Positions 9,507 through 19,386 are shown, counted from the first letter of the stretch. The stretch is DNA of 64,000 nt from Paramixta manurensis (GCF_013285385.1 NZ_CP054212.1:4553010-4617009), one strand, 5' to 3'. The notes: generated from the letters alone by a model not told the origin. Translations and numbers: made by a program.

Positions 9507-9968
9507 GTGGCAGAAAATCTGCAAATAGATAATCTCGATCGCGGCATTTTGAATGCCTTAATGGATAATGCGCGTACCGCCTATGCCGAGTTGGCCAAAC
9601 AATTTAATGTCAGCCCGGGCACTATCCATGTCCGCGTAGAAAAAATGAAGCAAGCGGGCATCATCAAAGGAACCCGCGTAGAAGTTGATCCCAGGCAACT
9701 CGGTTATGACGTTTGCTGCTTTATTGGCATTATTTTAAAAAGCGCACGTGATTACCCGGCGGCGTTAGCCAAACTCGATGCGCTGGATGAGGTAGTCGAG
9801 GCATGGTACACCACCGGTCACTACAGCATTTTCATTAAAGTGATGTGCCGCTCGATCGACGCGTTACAACATGTCCTGATCAACAAAATCCAAACCATTG
9901 ATGAGATCCAATCCACCGAGACGCTGATCTCCCTGCAGAACCCGATTATGCGCACCATTAAGCCTTAA
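9507..9968 (+). CDS. asnC: Transcriptional regulator AsnC (Lrp/AsnC family)
   Basis: A 153-residue Lrp/AsnC-family regulator: an N-terminal winged helix-turn-helix (about 5-60, DRGILNALMDNARTAYAELA then VSPGTIHVRVEKM) and a C-terminal RAM ligand-binding domain. In E. coli AsnC senses asparagine and controls the divergent asnA and its own gene, as well as mioC-directed transcription into oriC. Here asnA is absent from its usual position and ovoA precedes asnC on the same strand, so the regulator has lost its neighbouring target. A GGAG site is seven bases upstream of a GTG start. Confidence 0.95.
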   Translation: MAENLQIDNLDRGILNALMDNARTAYAELAKQFNVSPGTIHVRVEKMKQAGIIKGTRVEVDPRQLGYDVCCFIGIILKSARDYPAALAKLDALDEVVEAWYTTGHYSIFIKVMCRSIDALQHVLINKIQTIDEIQSTETLISLQNPIMRTIKP

Positions 9969-10046
9969 TCAGCCCGATTCTGTGTATGAAATCATGCACC
10001 GGATAGAGGTACAGCGCATCAGCACGATCCGCAATAATAACCTTAC

Positions 10047-10055
10047 TTATCCACA
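10047..10055 (+). promoter_or_regulatory. DnaA box in the mioC promoter region
   Basis: A perfect TTATCCACA box about 60 bases before mioC. In E. coli mioC transcription, which runs into oriC, is repressed by DnaA at a box in this position. Confidence 0.75.
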
Positions 10056-10113
10056 GGTAGATCCCAAGGTAATCACAGCGTACAATGCCAGCCTTTGTAG
10101 ATCGGGGGCAACC

Positions 10114-10554
10114 ATGGCAGACATTACGCTTATCAGCGGCAGTACGTTAGGCAGCGCGGAATATGTCGCGGAACATTTGGCGGAAAAACTGGAAGAGTCC
10201 GGTTATTCGACCGAAATACTACACGGGCCCGAGTTAAATGAACTGTCATTGCAAGGTCAGTGGCTGGTGGTGTCTTCAACACATGGCGCAGGCGATTTAC
10301 CCGATAACTTACAGCCTTTATTTGATGAACTGTCCGCTCAGCGTCCTGACCTTTCGGGGATTCGTTTCGGCGCAGTAGGTATCGGCAACCGTGAATATGA
10401 TCTCTTCTGCGGCGCGATCAAACAGTTCGACCAGTTATTGATCGACTTGGGCGCTCAACGTATCGGCGATCGGTTGGAAATTGATGTTCTGGAACATGAG
10501 ATCCCAGAAGATCCCGCTGAGGTCTGGCTGGCGTCGTGGAAGGCGTTGTTATAA
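10114..10554 (+). CDS. mioC: Flavodoxin-like protein MioC
   Basis: A 146-residue short-chain flavodoxin. The FMN phosphate loop SGSTLGSAEYVA is at residues 8-19, with VVSSTHGAGDLPDN (about 54-67) and a third loop near GIGNREYDLFCG contacting the isoalloxazine ring. MioC has been reported to act as an electron carrier for biotin synthase in E. coli. The ATG at 10114 with GGGGG upstream gives the conserved start MADITLISGS; the longer upstream reading frame is not needed. Transcription proceeds toward oriC, as in E. coli. Confidence 0.96.
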   Translation: MADITLISGSTLGSAEYVAEHLAEKLEESGYSTEILHGPELNELSLQGQWLVVSSTHGAGDLPDNLQPLFDELSAQRPDLSGIRFGAVGIGNREYDLFCGAIKQFDQLLIDLGAQRIGDRLEIDVLEHEIPEDPAEVWLASWKALL

Positions 10555-10639
10555 AAATCCGCATTTTCATTGATGGTCGGCTACTTTCACGCATTGTTTT
10601 TGCTGCAATCACAGAGTTTTCATCTGTTTTTTGTAAAAG

Positions 10640-10905
10640 TGAACACCGCAATCTGTGGATAACCATGCTCAATTCCATCGGATAACCGGTAGTTATCCAA
10701 AGAACAACCGCTGATGCTTTTTCGCTCTGTGTATAACTACGCGTTTAGATCCCAGCTTATACGGCGTGGGATCACCGATCATTCACAGTTAACGATCCGG
10801 ATCATGCTCTTGAAATTCCTCAATAATTGCTGCTTATCCACAAGAGAAGCGGATCCTAATAAGAGATCTAACAGAGAGATCATTTAAAGAATAAAGATCT
10901 TTCTT
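10640..10905. other. oriC: Chromosomal replication origin oriC
   Basis: Between mioC and mnmG, in reverse orientation relative to the standard E. coli map: DnaA box R4 (TGTGGATAA, 10654-10662), R3 (TTATCCAAA, 10693-10701), R2 (TGTGTATAA, 10728-10736), R1 (TTATCCACA, 10834-10842). These are followed by the unwinding element with three 13-mers ending in GATC: CTAATAAGAGATC (10856-10868), TAACAGAGAGATC (10869-10881) and AAGAATAAAGATC (10887-10899). Many GATC sites for Dam/SeqA are present. Box types, order and orientation match the E. coli origin. Confidence 0.95.
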
Positions 10906-11008
10906 TTAAAACCTAACGATCCCGACGCTTTCGTCATTGCCTGAATTTAAGTAGAATCCACGGCCCAGGGCAGCGATCCCTGATCGAATACTTGCGAGGT
11001 GCAGTACC

Positions 11009-12898
11009 ATGTTTTATCCAGATCCTTTTGACGTCATCGTAATTGGTGGCGGTCATGCGGGCACTGAGGCCGCAATGGCGGCTGCCCGAATGGGTCAGCA
11101 AACGCTGTTATTAACCCATAACATTGATACGCTGGGACAAATGTCTTGTAACCCGGCGATCGGTGGTATTGGCAAAGGACATCTGGTTAAAGAAGTGGAT
11201 GCATTGGGCGGCCTGATGGCTACCGCGATCGATCGTGCCGGGATTCAGTTTAGGATACTAAACGCCAGCAAAGGCCCGGCGGTACGTGCAACACGCGCCC
11301 AGGCCGATCGGGTACTGTATCGTCAGGCAGTACGTACGGCACTGGAAAACCAACCTAATTTGATGATCTTCCAACAGGCGGTGGAAGATCTAATTGTGGA
11401 AAACGATCGCGTGGTCGGTGCGGTAACCCAGATGGGGTTGAAATTCCGTGCCAAAGCGGTGGTATTAACCGTAGGAACTTTCCTTGACGGTAAAATTCAC
11501 ATTGGGCTGGATAATTACAGCGGAGGTCGCGCGGGCGATCCGCCGTCTATCCCTCTTGCCCGTCGCTTGCGAGAGCTGCCGCTACGCGTTAGCCGCCTGA
11601 AAACCGGGACACCGCCGCGTATTGATGCCCGAACCATTGATTTCAGCGTCTTGGCGCCGCAGCACGGTGATAATCCGATGCCGGTGTTCTCATTTTTAGG
11701 CAATGCTGCGCAACATCCGCAGCAGATGCCATGTTACATCACCTACACCAATGAACAGACGCATGAGGTTATTCGTCAGAACCTCGATCGCAGCCCAATG
11801 TATGCTGGCGTCATTGAAGGGATCGGGCCGCGTTATTGCCCGTCGATTGAAGACAAGGTAATGCGCTTTGCCGATCGCAATGCGCACCAGATCTTCCTTG
11901 AGCCAGAAGGGCTGACCAGTAACGAAATTTATCCGAATGGTATTTCCACCAGCCTACCTTTTGACGTGCAGATGCAAATCGTTCGTTCGATGAAAGGGCT
12001 GGAAAATGCGAAAATCGTCCGTCCGGGCTATGCCATTGAGTATGATTTCTTCGATCCGCGTGATTTAAAACCGACGCTGGAAAGTAAATATATTCAGGGG
12101 CTGTTCTTTGCCGGCCAGATTAACGGCACTACCGGTTATGAAGAAGCGGCGGCGCAAGGGCTGCTGGCTGGTCTGAACGCTGGACGTCTGGCGGCGGATA
12201 AAGAGAGCTGGGCGCCCTCACGTTCTCAGGCTTACCTTGGTGTGTTGGTGGACGATCTCTGTACGCTCGGTACCAAAGAACCGTATCGCATGTTTACCTC
12301 GCGTGCCGAATATCGATTGATGCTACGCGAAGATAACGCTGATCTGCGTCTCACCGAAATTGGCCGAGAACTGGGTCTGGTGGATGACGCGCGCTGGAGC
12401 CATTATAACCAGAAGCGCGAAGCGATTGAGCTGGAGCGTCAGCGCTTGCGTGATATTTGGGTGCATCCAAAATCAGACGCTATCAGTGATATCAACGCAG
12501 TGCTGAACGCCGGGCTGACGAAAGAAGCCAGCGGTGAGGATTTATTGCGTCGTCCGGAACTGACTTATGCCCAGCTTACCGCCCTGAATTTGTTTGCGCC
12601 GGGCTTAAACGATCGGCAAGCGGCTGAACAGGTTGAAATCCAGGTCAAATACGAAGGTTATATCGCCCGGCAGCAGGAAGAAATTGAACGCCAGCAGCGC
12701 AATGAAAATACGCTGTTGCCCGCCGATCTTGATTATCGCAATGTCAGTGGGTTGTCGAATGAGGTGATCGCTAAGCTTAACGATCACAAGCCCGGATCGA
12801 TTGGCCAGGCTTCACGCATTTCGGGGATAACGCCTGCGGCGATCTCTATTTTGCTTATCTACTTGAAAAAACAGGGCTTGCTACGTAAAAGCGCCTGA
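11009..12898 (+). CDS. mnmG: tRNA uridine-5-carboxymethylaminomethyl modification enzyme MnmG (GidA)
   Basis: A 629-residue FAD-binding protein, the same length as E. coli MnmG. The dinucleotide-binding motif GGGHAGTEAAMAAARMG lies at residues 13-29, the FAD/substrate region CNPAIGGIGKGHL near 47-59, and the helical C-terminal MnmE-binding domain ends with the conserved ISGITPAAISILLIYLKK. With MnmE it installs cmnm5U at the wobble position of several tRNAs. It is the first gene beyond oriC and probably forms an operon with rsmG. Transcription runs away from the origin. Confidence 0.98.
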   Translation: MFYPDPFDVIVIGGGHAGTEAAMAAARMGQQTLLLTHNIDTLGQMSCNPAIGGIGKGHLVKEVDALGGLMATAIDRAGIQFRILNASKGPAVRATRAQADRVLYRQAVRTALENQPNLMIFQQAVEDLIVENDRVVGAVTQMGLKFRAKAVVLTVGTFLDGKIHIGLDNYSGGRAGDPPSIPLARRLRELPLRVSRLKTGTPPRIDARTIDFSVLAPQHGDNPMPVFSFLGNAAQHPQQMPCYITYTNEQTHEVIRQNLDRSPMYAGVIEGIGPRYCPSIEDKVMRFADRNAHQIFLEPEGLTSNEIYPNGISTSLPFDVQMQIVRSMKGLENAKIVRPGYAIEYDFFDPRDLKPTLESKYIQGLFFAGQINGTTGYEEAAAQGLLAGLNAGRLAADKESWAPSRSQAYLGVLVDDLCTLGTKEPYRMFTSRAEYRLMLREDNADLRLTEIGRELGLVDDARWSHYNQKREAIELERQRLRDIWVHPKSDAISDINAVLNAGLTKEASGEDLLRRPELTYAQLTALNLFAPGLNDRQAAEQVEIQVKYEGYIARQQEEIERQQRNENTLLPADLDYRNVSGLSNEVIAKLNDHKPGSIGQASRISGITPAAISILLIYLKKQGLLRKSA

Positions 12899-12962
12899 TG
12901 TTTTACACCGGGGCGAATCTGTGCCCCGGTAACCACTATTTCCGCAATCACTGGACTTCGCT

Positions 12963-13580
12963 GTGATCAACAAACTCTCCTCTCTATTAAATGCGGCCAA
13001 CATTTCGCTGTCCGATCTGCAAAAACAACAGCTTATTTCCTATGTTGAGCTGCTGCACAAATGGAACAAAGCCTATAATCTGACCTCGGTGCGCGACCCT
13101 ATGCAGATGTTAGTGCGCCATATTCTGGATAGTATTGTGGTTGAGCCTGCACTAGAGGGAAATCGGTTTATTGATGTCGGTACAGGTCCTGGTTTGCCCG
13201 GTATTCCGCTGGCGATTGTACGTCCTGATTCGCACTTTACGCTGCTGGACAGTTTAGGAAAGCGCGTGCGTTTTTTGCGTCAGGTACAGCATGAGTTAGG
13301 GTTAAATAACGTTGAACCGGTACAGGCGAGGGTAGAAGCTTACCCGGCAGAACCGCCTTTTGACGGAGTGATAAGCCGGGCTTTTGCCTCGTTGAACGAT
13401 ATGGTGAGCTGGTGTCATCATTTACCGGCGGAAAATGGCGCCTTTTACGCGCTGAAAGGCGTGCGTCCGGATGATGAAATGACGGCATTGCCGCAAGGTT
13501 TTGCCGTTAAGAAGGTGCTTTCCTTACAAGTCCCGGAGTTAGAGGGAGAGCGTCATCTGGTGATCGTAAAGCGTGCGTAG
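12963..13580 (+). CDS. rsmG: 16S rRNA (guanine527-N7)-methyltransferase RsmG (GidB)
   Basis: A 205-residue Rossmann-fold SAM methyltransferase with motif I DVGTGPGLPGIPLAI near residues 68-82 and the conserved YNLTSVRDP element near 38-46. It methylates G527 of 16S rRNA; loss gives low-level streptomycin resistance in other enterobacteria. Translation starts at GTG 12963. It lies 64 bases after mnmG on the same strand. Confidence 0.97.
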   Translation: MINKLSSLLNAANISLSDLQKQQLISYVELLHKWNKAYNLTSVRDPMQMLVRHILDSIVVEPALEGNRFIDVGTGPGLPGIPLAIVRPDSHFTLLDSLGKRVRFLRQVQHELGLNNVEPVQARVEAYPAEPPFDGVISRAFASLNDMVSWCHHLPAENGAFYALKGVRPDDEMTALPQGFAVKKVLSLQVPELEGERHLVIVKRA

Positions 13581-14289
13581 TTTACAAATACCTCTTTTTT
13601 TCCTTTCCAATGCTAAGCTCTTCAGTGGAAGGCTTAGCAAAAATTAGCCTTTCGTGCATTTTTTTCGTTTCATGTACGCCGCGACCGTGTTTCGTCGATG
13701 TTAAAAGCCACCATACTGGTGAAATGACAATTTTAGTTACATTTAACCTTAATTTCACATTCCGTTATCATAAAGATCACTTTTTTTGGTGCGTTTTGGA
13801 AAATTAATAATCACGCACGAAAATATATCTTGTTTATAAATCGGCGAAAGTAACCTGATTTTTTATTGGAAAAGTTTGCCGTCGATGTCAATAACCGCTT
13901 TTTATCATGCTTAACAACAGTTTCTAAAGTAATTCAATTTAACTTTATGATTTTAAATGAAAATATAATATCACGTCATAATAAAATAAGAATAATCTTG
14001 CTCAAAAAAAGGTCATTGCATTGTTGAATTGTGATCTGTCGCACGCTTTATAAGCAAGCTTTGGCGGGTATTGCAGGAATTTAACTGTGGTTTACCGTTG
14101 GCAACAGTTTTGAAAAATAGCCTTGTCGAAAGAAATTTAAATAATTGTTCACCTTTTCGCTACTTATCGATTGAAATCGCAGGTGCGCCCCGTATAATTT
14201 GCTCGTTTTTTGCTGCTTGACTCAAAGGTCTAAAGGCAGTTTTATACGACACGCGACATACCCCGATCGGGTAGGAGAGTTTTAGCGTT
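13581..14289. other. AT-rich intergenic region with the atp operon promoter
   Basis: A gene-free region of 709 bases. It is markedly AT-rich from about 13730 to 14020 and must carry the promoter(s) of the atp operon. E. coli also has a long gap here. A TGTGATCTGTCGCACG element near 14030 resembles a degenerate CRP site, but only half matches. A possible 65-codon frame at 13610-13807 shows no coding character and was not called. Confidence 0.5.
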
Positions 14290-14670
14290 ATGTCAGTGTC
14301 TCTTTATAGTGTGAAGTTTGCCCGAACCCTGTTGCTGATGCAGTTGGTCACCTTAGTGGTAATCGGAGCGTTATTTGCCCTTAAAGATGTCACTTGGGGC
14401 GCCTCTGCTATCGCAGGTGGGTTGGCAGCCTGGCTGCCGAACGTGTTGTTTATGATTTTCGCCTGGCGCCTGGAGGCGCAAGCACCGGCAAAAGGCCGTG
14501 TCGCCTGGAGCTTCGCCCTTGGCGAAGTGGTAAAGGTGTTTGCCACTATCATTTTTCTCATCGTGGCGCTGGGTGTGTTTGATGCGGTGTTTGTGCCGCT
14601 CGGGCTAACCTGGTTATCGGTGCTGGTTGTTCAAATATTGGCACCGGCTGTAATTAACAACAAAGGGTAA
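14290..14670 (+). CDS. atpI: ATP synthase operon protein AtpI
   Basis: A 126-residue membrane protein with four hydrophobic segments, first gene of the atp operon. AtpI assists assembly or stability of the c-ring and has been linked to Mg2+ transport, but is not part of the finished enzyme. Length and position match E. coli atpI. It lies eight bases before atpB. Confidence 0.95.
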   Translation: MSVSLYSVKFARTLLLMQLVTLVVIGALFALKDVTWGASAIAGGLAAWLPNVLFMIFAWRLEAQAPAKGRVAWSFALGEVVKVFATIIFLIVALGVFDAVFVPLGLTWLSVLVVQILAPAVINNKG

Positions 14671-14678
14671 GAGGCATC

Positions 14679-15497
14679 ATGGCTGCAGGAGAAATCTCTA
14701 CTCCGCAAGATTACATAGGCCACCATCTGAATAACCTTCAGTTGGACCTACGTACTTTCGAGTTAGTGAACCCGCACAACGCTCCGGCGACGTTTTGGGT
14801 ATTAAATATCGATTCCATGTTTTTCTCCGTGGTGCTGGGTCTGATTTTCCTGGTGCTGTTTCGCAAAGTCGCGAAAAGCGTCACCAGCGGTGTCCCGGGT
14901 AAATTACAGGCAGCTATTGAGCTGGTGGTAGGTTTTGTCGACGGTAACGTGCGCGACATGTATCACGGTAAGAGCAAGTTGATTGCTCCACTGGCCCTGA
15001 CGATTTTCGTTTGGGTGTTCTTGATGAACTTCATGGACCTGTTGCCTATCGATCTACTGCCTTACATTGGCGAAAAATTCCTGGGGCTGCCGGCACTGCG
15101 CGTTGTACCGTCCGCTGACGTCAACGTTACGCTGTCGATGGCACTGGGCGTATTTATTTTGATTCTGTTCTACAGCCTCAAAATGAAAGGACTTGGCGGT
15201 TTTGCTAAGGAACTGACCTTACAGCCTTTTAATCACCCGATCTTCATTCCCATCAACCTGATTCTTGAAGGTGTTAGCCTGCTGTCAAAACCGGTTTCAC
15301 TCGGTCTGCGACTGTTCGGCAACATGTATGCGGGTGAACTGATCTTTATCCTGATTGCGGGTCTGTTGCCGTGGTGGTCACAGTGGATTTTGAATGTGCC
15401 GTGGGCCATTTTCCACATCCTGATTATCTCGTTACAGGCTTTCATTTTCATGGTCTTGACGATTGTCTATCTGTCGATGGCATCTGAAGAGCATTGA
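14679..15497 (+). CDS. atpB: ATP synthase Fo subunit a
   Basis: A 272-residue inner-membrane subunit with five to six transmembrane segments. It contains the essential arginine in the SLGLRLFGNMYAGELIF segment (about residues 206-222) that faces the c-ring, and the conserved C-terminal FIFMVLTIVYLSMASEEH. It forms the proton half-channels of Fo. Second gene of the operon. Confidence 0.98.
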   Translation: MAAGEISTPQDYIGHHLNNLQLDLRTFELVNPHNAPATFWVLNIDSMFFSVVLGLIFLVLFRKVAKSVTSGVPGKLQAAIELVVGFVDGNVRDMYHGKSKLIAPLALTIFVWVFLMNFMDLLPIDLLPYIGEKFLGLPALRVVPSADVNVTLSMALGVFILILFYSLKMKGLGGFAKELTLQPFNHPIFIPINLILEGVSLLSKPVSLGLRLFGNMYAGELIFILIAGLLPWWSQWILNVPWAIFHILIISLQAFIFMVLTIVYLSMASEEH

Positions 15498-15546
15498 TTT
15501 TTTCTTAACACTACTGCGTTTTAACTGAAACAAACTGGAGACTGTC

Positions 15547-15786
<240 letters not shown>

Positions 15787-15892
15787 TAACCAAGTGTTCA
15801 TCAAAAGGCGCTAAGCGCCGGCTGGTGAACGGCTTCTGCGCGTTGTTTTTGATAAGCGTAGAGTAAGTTAACTTAACAAGAGGCATTGTGCT

Positions 15893-16363
15893 GTGAACCT
15901 TAACGCAACAATCCTCGGCCAGGCCATCGCGTTCGTCCTGTTTGTCCTGTTCTGCATGAAGTACGTATGGCCGCCGATTATGGCTGCCATCGAAAAGCGC
16001 CAGCAAGAAGTCGCTGAAGGCCTTGCTTCCGCAGAACGCGCCAAAAAAGATTTGGATCTCGCGCAGGCTAATGTGACCGACCAGCTGAAGAAAGCGAAAG
16101 AAGAAGCCCAGGTAATTATTGAGCAGGCCAACAAACGCCGTTCACAAATTCTGGATGAAGCGAAAGCTGAAGCTGAGCAGGAACGTAACAAGATCGTCAC
16201 GCAGGCTCAGGCGGAAATTGACGCTGAGCGTAAACGTGCTCGTGAAGAGTTACGTAAGCAAGTCGCGATGTTGGCTGTGGCCGGCGCCGAGAAGATCATC
16301 GAACGTTCCGTGGATGAAGCTGCTAACAGCGACATCGTAGATAAACTGGTCGCTGAACTGTAA
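15893..16363 (+). CDS. atpF: ATP synthase Fo subunit b
   Basis: A 156-residue peripheral-stalk subunit: one N-terminal transmembrane helix (about 5-25) followed by a long charged coiled coil that dimerises and reaches to the delta subunit. Starts at GTG 15893, as in E. coli, behind an AAGAGG site. Ends with the conserved SVDEAANSDIVDKLVAEL. It precedes atpH by 14 bases. Confidence 0.99.
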   Translation: MNLNATILGQAIAFVLFVLFCMKYVWPPIMAAIEKRQQEVAEGLASAERAKKDLDLAQANVTDQLKKAKEEAQVIIEQANKRRSQILDEAKAEAEQERNKIVTQAQAEIDAERKRAREELRKQVAMLAVAGAEKIIERSVDEAANSDIVDKLVAEL

Positions 16364-16377
16364 GGAGGGAGGGGCTG

Positions 16378-16911
16378 ATGTCTGAATTTATTACTGTAGC
16401 TCGCCCCTACGCCAAAGCAGCTTTTGACTTTGCTGTTGAGCATCAAAGCGTTGAACGCTGGCAGCAAATGCTGTCATTTGCCGCAGAAGTCGCTCGAAAT
16501 GAACAGATGACGGATCTCCTTTCCGGTGCTTTGGCGCCGGAAGCGATGTCGGCGTCTTTCATCGCTATCTGTGGCGATCAACTCGACGAAGCTGGCCAGA
16601 ACCTGATTAAGGTTATGGCAGAAAATGGGCGTTTGACAGCGCTTCCTGCTGTACTGGAGCAGTTCATTCACTTACGTGACGCGCATGAAGCGACTGCGGA
16701 AGTTGATGTGATCTCCGCCAATACACTGAGTGACGAACAGCTGGCAAAAATCAGCGCCGCGATGGAAAAACGTCTGTCACGCAAAGTTAAGCTGAATTGC
16801 AAAATTGATAAGTCTGTAATGGCAGGCGTCGTCATCCGTGCGGGTGATATGGTTATTGACGGCAGTGTACGTGGCCGTCTTGAGCGTCTGGCAGACGTCT
16901 TGCAGTCTTAA
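16378..16911 (+). CDS. atpH: ATP synthase F1 subunit delta
   Basis: A 177-residue subunit joining the peripheral stalk to the top of the alpha/beta hexamer. It has the conserved N-terminal helical domain (ARPYAKAAFDFA) and C-terminal GDMVIDGSVRGRLERL motif. A strong AAGGAGGGAGG site precedes the ATG. Confidence 0.99.
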   Translation: MSEFITVARPYAKAAFDFAVEHQSVERWQQMLSFAAEVARNEQMTDLLSGALAPEAMSASFIAICGDQLDEAGQNLIKVMAENGRLTALPAVLEQFIHLRDAHEATAEVDVISANTLSDEQLAKISAAMEKRLSRKVKLNCKIDKSVMAGVVIRAGDMVIDGSVRGRLERLADVLQS

Positions 16912-16925
16912 GGGGACTGGAGCAT

Positions 16926-18467
16926 ATGCAACTGAATTCCACCGAAATCAGCGAACTGATCAAGCAGCGCATTGCTCAGTTCAATGTAGTGAGCGAAGCT
17001 CACAACGAAGGTACTATTGTTTCTGTAAGTGACGGTATCATCCGCGTACACGGCTTGGCCGATGTTATGCAGGGTGAGATGATTGCCCTGCCGGGTAACC
17101 GTTACGCTATCGCATTGAACCTGGAACGCGATTCCGTTGGTGCGGTCGTTATGGGTCCGTATGCTGACCTTGCCGAAGGCATGAAGGTTAAGTGTACTGG
17201 CCGTATCCTGGAAGTTCCGGTTGGCCGTGGCCTGCTGGGCCGTGTAGTGAACACCTTGGGTGACGCTATCGACGGTAAAGGTCCGGTTGATAACGACGGT
17301 TTCTCGCCGATTGAAGTTATCGCCCCAGGCGTTATTGAACGTCAATCCGTTGATGAGCCGGTTCAGACTGGCTACAAATCTGTCGATGCGATGATTCCAA
17401 TTGGTCGTGGCCAGCGTGAGCTGATCATCGGCGACCGTCAGACCGGTAAAACCGCGCTGGCGATCGATGCCATCATTAACCAGCGTGATTCCGGCATCAA
17501 ATGCGTGTACGTAGCCATTGGTCAGAAAGCTTCTACCATCGCGAACGTAGTACGCAAACTGGAAGAGCATGGCGCGCTGGCTAACACTATTGTCGTGGTC
17601 GCTTCTGCATCCGAATCCGCCGCGCTGCAATATCTGGCGCCATATGCCGGTTGCGCGATGGGCGAATATTTCCGTGACCGCGGTGAAGATGCGTTGATCG
17701 TGTACGATGACCTGTCTAAACAGGCTGTTGCTTACCGTCAGATTTCACTGTTGCTGCGCCGTCCGCCGGGACGTGAAGCATTCCCTGGCGACGTGTTCTA
17801 CCTCCACTCTCGTCTGCTGGAGCGTGCGTCTCGCGTTAACGCGGATTACGTTGAAGCCTTTACTAAAGGCGAAGTGAAAGGGAAAACCGGTTCACTGACC
17901 GCGTTGCCGATTATCGAAACGCAGGCGGGCGACGTTTCGGCGTTCGTTCCGACCAACGTTATTTCGATTACCGATGGTCAGATCTTCCTGGAATCCAACC
18001 TGTTTAACTCCGGTATTCGTCCGGCGGTTAACCCAGGTATTTCGGTTTCCCGTGTTGGCGGTGCCGCTCAGACCAAGATCATTAAGAAACTGTCCGGTGG
18101 TATTCGTACCGCGTTGGCACAGTATCGTGAACTGGCGGCGTTCTCGCAGTTCGCTTCCGATCTGGATGATGCAACCCGTAAACAGCTAAGCCATGGTCAG
18201 AAAGTGACCGAGTTGCTGAAACAGAAACAGTATGCGCCGATGTCTGTTGCGCAGCAGGGTCTGGTGCTGTTCGCGGCCGAGCGTGGCTTCCTGAACGATG
18301 TTGAACTGGCGAAAGTCGGTAGCTTCGAAGCGTCGCTGTTGGCTTATGCCGATCGTGAGCACGCCGAGCTGATGCAAGAAATCAACCAGTCTGGGAACTA
18401 CAACAACGAAATCGAAGAGAAGCTGAAAGGCATCCTCGAAACGTTTAAAGCAACCCAGTCCTGGTAA
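16926..18467 (+). CDS. atpA: ATP synthase F1 subunit alpha
   Basis: A 513-residue non-catalytic nucleotide-binding subunit, the same length as in E. coli. The Walker A motif GDRQTGKT is near residues 169-176 and the arginine finger lies in the conserved ISVSRVGGAAQ segment (about 370-380). Three copies alternate with beta in F1. Confidence 0.99.
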   Translation: MQLNSTEISELIKQRIAQFNVVSEAHNEGTIVSVSDGIIRVHGLADVMQGEMIALPGNRYAIALNLERDSVGAVVMGPYADLAEGMKVKCTGRILEVPVGRGLLGRVVNTLGDAIDGKGPVDNDGFSPIEVIAPGVIERQSVDEPVQTGYKSVDAMIPIGRGQRELIIGDRQTGKTALAIDAIINQRDSGIKCVYVAIGQKASTIANVVRKLEEHGALANTIVVVASASESAALQYLAPYAGCAMGEYFRDRGEDALIVYDDLSKQAVAYRQISLLLRRPPGREAFPGDVFYLHSRLLERASRVNADYVEAFTKGEVKGKTGSLTALPIIETQAGDVSAFVPTNVISITDGQIFLESNLFNSGIRPAVNPGISVSRVGGAAQTKIIKKLSGGIRTALAQYRELAAFSQFASDLDDATRKQLSHGQKVTELLKQKQYAPMSVAQQGLVLFAAERGFLNDVELAKVGSFEASLLAYADREHAELMQEINQSGNYNNEIEEKLKGILETFKATQSW

Positions 18468-18519
18468 TGTCTGGCGGCTTGTCTGAAAAGGCAGGCCGCA
18501 AGGCTTTGAGGAGAAGCTA

Positions 18520-19386
18520 ATGGCCGGCGCAAAAGAGATACGTAGTAAGATCGGCAGCGTAAAAAATACGCAGAAGATCACCAAAGCGATGGAAATGGTC
18601 GCCGCCTCCAAAATGCGTAAAACGCAAGAACGCATGGCGGCCAGCCGTCCGTATGCAGAAACCATGCGCAAAGTGATTGGTCACATTGCGCTGGGTAATC
18701 TGGAATACAAGCACCCTTACCTGGAGGAGCGCGACGTTAAGCGCGTCGGCTACCTGGTCGTATCTACCGACCGCGGGCTTTGTGGTGGTTTGAACATTAA
18801 CCTGTTCAAAAAATTGCTGGCGGAAATGAAAGGCTGGAGCGATAAGGGCGCCGAGAGCGATTTGGCGATTATCGGTTCTAAAGGCCTGTCATTTTTCAGT
18901 TCCGTAGGCGGCAATGTTGTCGCGCAGGTCAGCGGAATGGGGGATAACCCGTCGCTGTCCGAACTGATTGGCCCGGTAAAAGTGATGTTGCAGGCATACG
19001 ACGAAGGTCGTATCGATAAGCTGTATGTTGTCAGCAACAAATTTAATAACACCATGTCCCAAACTCCAACGATCACGCAATTGCTGCCGTTACCGCCAGC
19101 AGAAGGCGAAGAAGATCTGAAGAAGAAAACGTGGGATTACCTGTATGAGCCGGATCCGAAAGTGCTGCTGGATACATTACTGCGTCGCTATGTCGAATCC
19201 CAGGTTTATCAGGGCGTGGTGGAAAACCTGGCCAGCGAGCAGGCCGCGCGTATGGTGGCGATGAAAGCTGCAACCGATAACGGCGGTAACCTGATCAAAG
19301 AGCTTCAGTTGGTTTACAACAAAGCTCGTCAGGCCAGCATCACTCAGGAACTTACCGAGATCGTCTCGGGGGCCTCCGCGGTTTAA
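18520..19386 (+). CDS. atpG: ATP synthase F1 subunit gamma
   Basis: A 288-residue central rotor shaft, with the conserved N-terminal coiled coil (KEIRSKIGSVKNTQKITKAM) and the matching C-terminal helix (KELQLVYNKARQASITQEL). It rotates inside alpha3beta3. A GAGGAG site precedes the start. Confidence 0.99.
   Translation: MAGAKEIRSKIGSVKNTQKITKAMEMVAASKMRKTQERMAASRPYAETMRKVIGHIALGNLEYKHPYLEERDVKRVGYLVVSTDRGLCGGLNINLFKKLLAEMKGWSDKGAESDLAIIGSKGLSFFSSVGGNVVAQVSGMGDNPSLSELIGPVKVMLQAYDEGRIDKLYVVSNKFNNTMSQTPTITQLLPLPPAEGEEDLKKKTWDYLYEPDPKVLLDTLLRRYVESQVYQGVVENLASEQAARMVAMKAATDNGGNLIKELQLVYNKARQASITQELTEIVSGASAV

Noticed and set aside
13610..13807. A 65-codon plus-strand frame after rsmG
   Set aside because: No RBS, odd composition, lies in the AT-rich atp promoter region; E. 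coli has a similar gene-free gap.
16908..17630. A 240-codon frame antisense to atpA
   Set aside because: Shadow of the strongly conserved atpA codons; no start context or known protein.
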